Assembly: GCA_050084515.1 (NCBI GenBank)
Contig: CM114274.1
Coordinates: 16,554,001-16,618,000, forward strand
Direction: 5' to 3'
From: Blasia pusilla
Lineage: Eukaryota; Marchantiophyta; Marchantiopsida; Blasiales
DNA: 64,000 bases
Shown here: positions 63,587 to 64,000 of the stretch, piece after piece
Layout: each line of letters starts with the position of its first letter
Position numbering within the stretch: the stretch's first letter is position 1
Notes under the pieces: model-generated
Told to the model about the DNA's origin: nothing
Database searches by the model: none
Seen by the model: only the letters and a program-made list of their open reading frames with translations
Program-made: the position numbers and the translations under genes

Positions 63587-64000
63587 GTGAGCACCGCTCC
63601 AAGCCCCAACATGCTCCAATCTGTGTGCAACAAGAAAGGACGCCCCCTGATCGGTCTCTTCAAGATGGGCGCGGACGTCAACCTATCCTTGAGCAACTGA
63701 AATGCTCGCTCCTGCTCATCCCCTCAGTGCCACTCGTGATCCACCTTGGTCAGCAAGGTCAATGGCTTCGCAATCGAACTGAATCCCTTGACATATCGCC
63801 GATAGAAGTTCGCCTATCCCATGAATGCGCGAACACGGCTCACATCTGTAGGGCGTGGAATGGTGAGATAGCCTCTACATTCGTCTGCTGAACACCAAGG
63901 CCCCTTGGGTATATCGTATGACCCAAGTACTCAATCTAGTTGTAGAAGAACTTGCACTTGCCTAGATGTAGCTTCAGCCCATGTAATTGCAATCGTCGAA
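63587..64000 (-). pseudogene. RT/RNase H fragment of another family member, runs off the window
   Basis: Matches element B 42793-43215: CKFFYN, stop, IEYLGHTIYPRGLGVQQT, DVSRVRAFMG, DRLTSAPIL and DWSMLGLGAVLT. The TAG after FFYN stands where B has CAA/CAG (Gln). The rest of the RT lies beyond the right edge. RNase H is cut at its start and followed by segment Q, so integrase and PHD are deleted. Confidence 0.85.

Overview
The window is plant nuclear DNA dominated by transposable elements. Evidence for this is several Ty3/gypsy and Ty1/copia fragments, a MULE transposase gene with small GT-AG introns, a nepenthesin-type aspartic protease remnant, a tRNA-derived SINE and long GA/CT microsatellites. 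A DNMT3-type methyltransferase inside a gypsy element points to a streptophyte outside the flowering plants (charophyte alga, bryophyte, lycophyte or fern). I cannot name the species. I saw no bacterial or organellar features.

Layout. 0.4-2.9 kb: a broken LINE carrying a reverse transcriptase and a restriction-like endonuclease. 3-10 kb: mostly non-coding, with tRNA-like and SINE modules, a copia fragment and many near-perfect foldbacks. 10-14 kb: a dead aspartic protease lying between copies of an unidentified repeat. 15.4-17.9 kb: a BED-finger gene. 19.6-23.1 kb: a seven-exon MULE transposase with SWIM finger. Both have a few disabling changes. 23.7-25.6 kb: two unrecognised coding remnants. 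26.5-28.6 kb: a 217-bp tandem array passing into a composite repeat.

29.9-48.6 kb is the main object: copies of one Ty3/gypsy family. Copy A (+, 29.9-38.4 kb) and copy B (-, 40.9-47.5 kb) point at each other around a divergent third copy, C (-, 39.2-40.9 kb). The family order is gag (two CCHC knuckles), protease, a DNMT3-like cytosine-5 methyltransferase, RT-RNase H, integrase and a terminal PHD finger. A keeps every visible methyltransferase motif but has lost the RT core and most of the integrase. B keeps RT, RNase H, integrase and part of the PHD finger but has lost the middle of the methyltransferase. Several stop codons differ between A and B by C-to-T changes at CAG or CGA, which suggests decay by deamination of methylated cytosines.

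48.7-57.2 kb is AT-rich with no recognisable gene. 57-64 kb holds a 305-bp GA repeat, a CACTA-type terminus, a third LTR copy and three more fragments of the same or a related gypsy family, one running off the right edge. No gene in the window is clearly intact.
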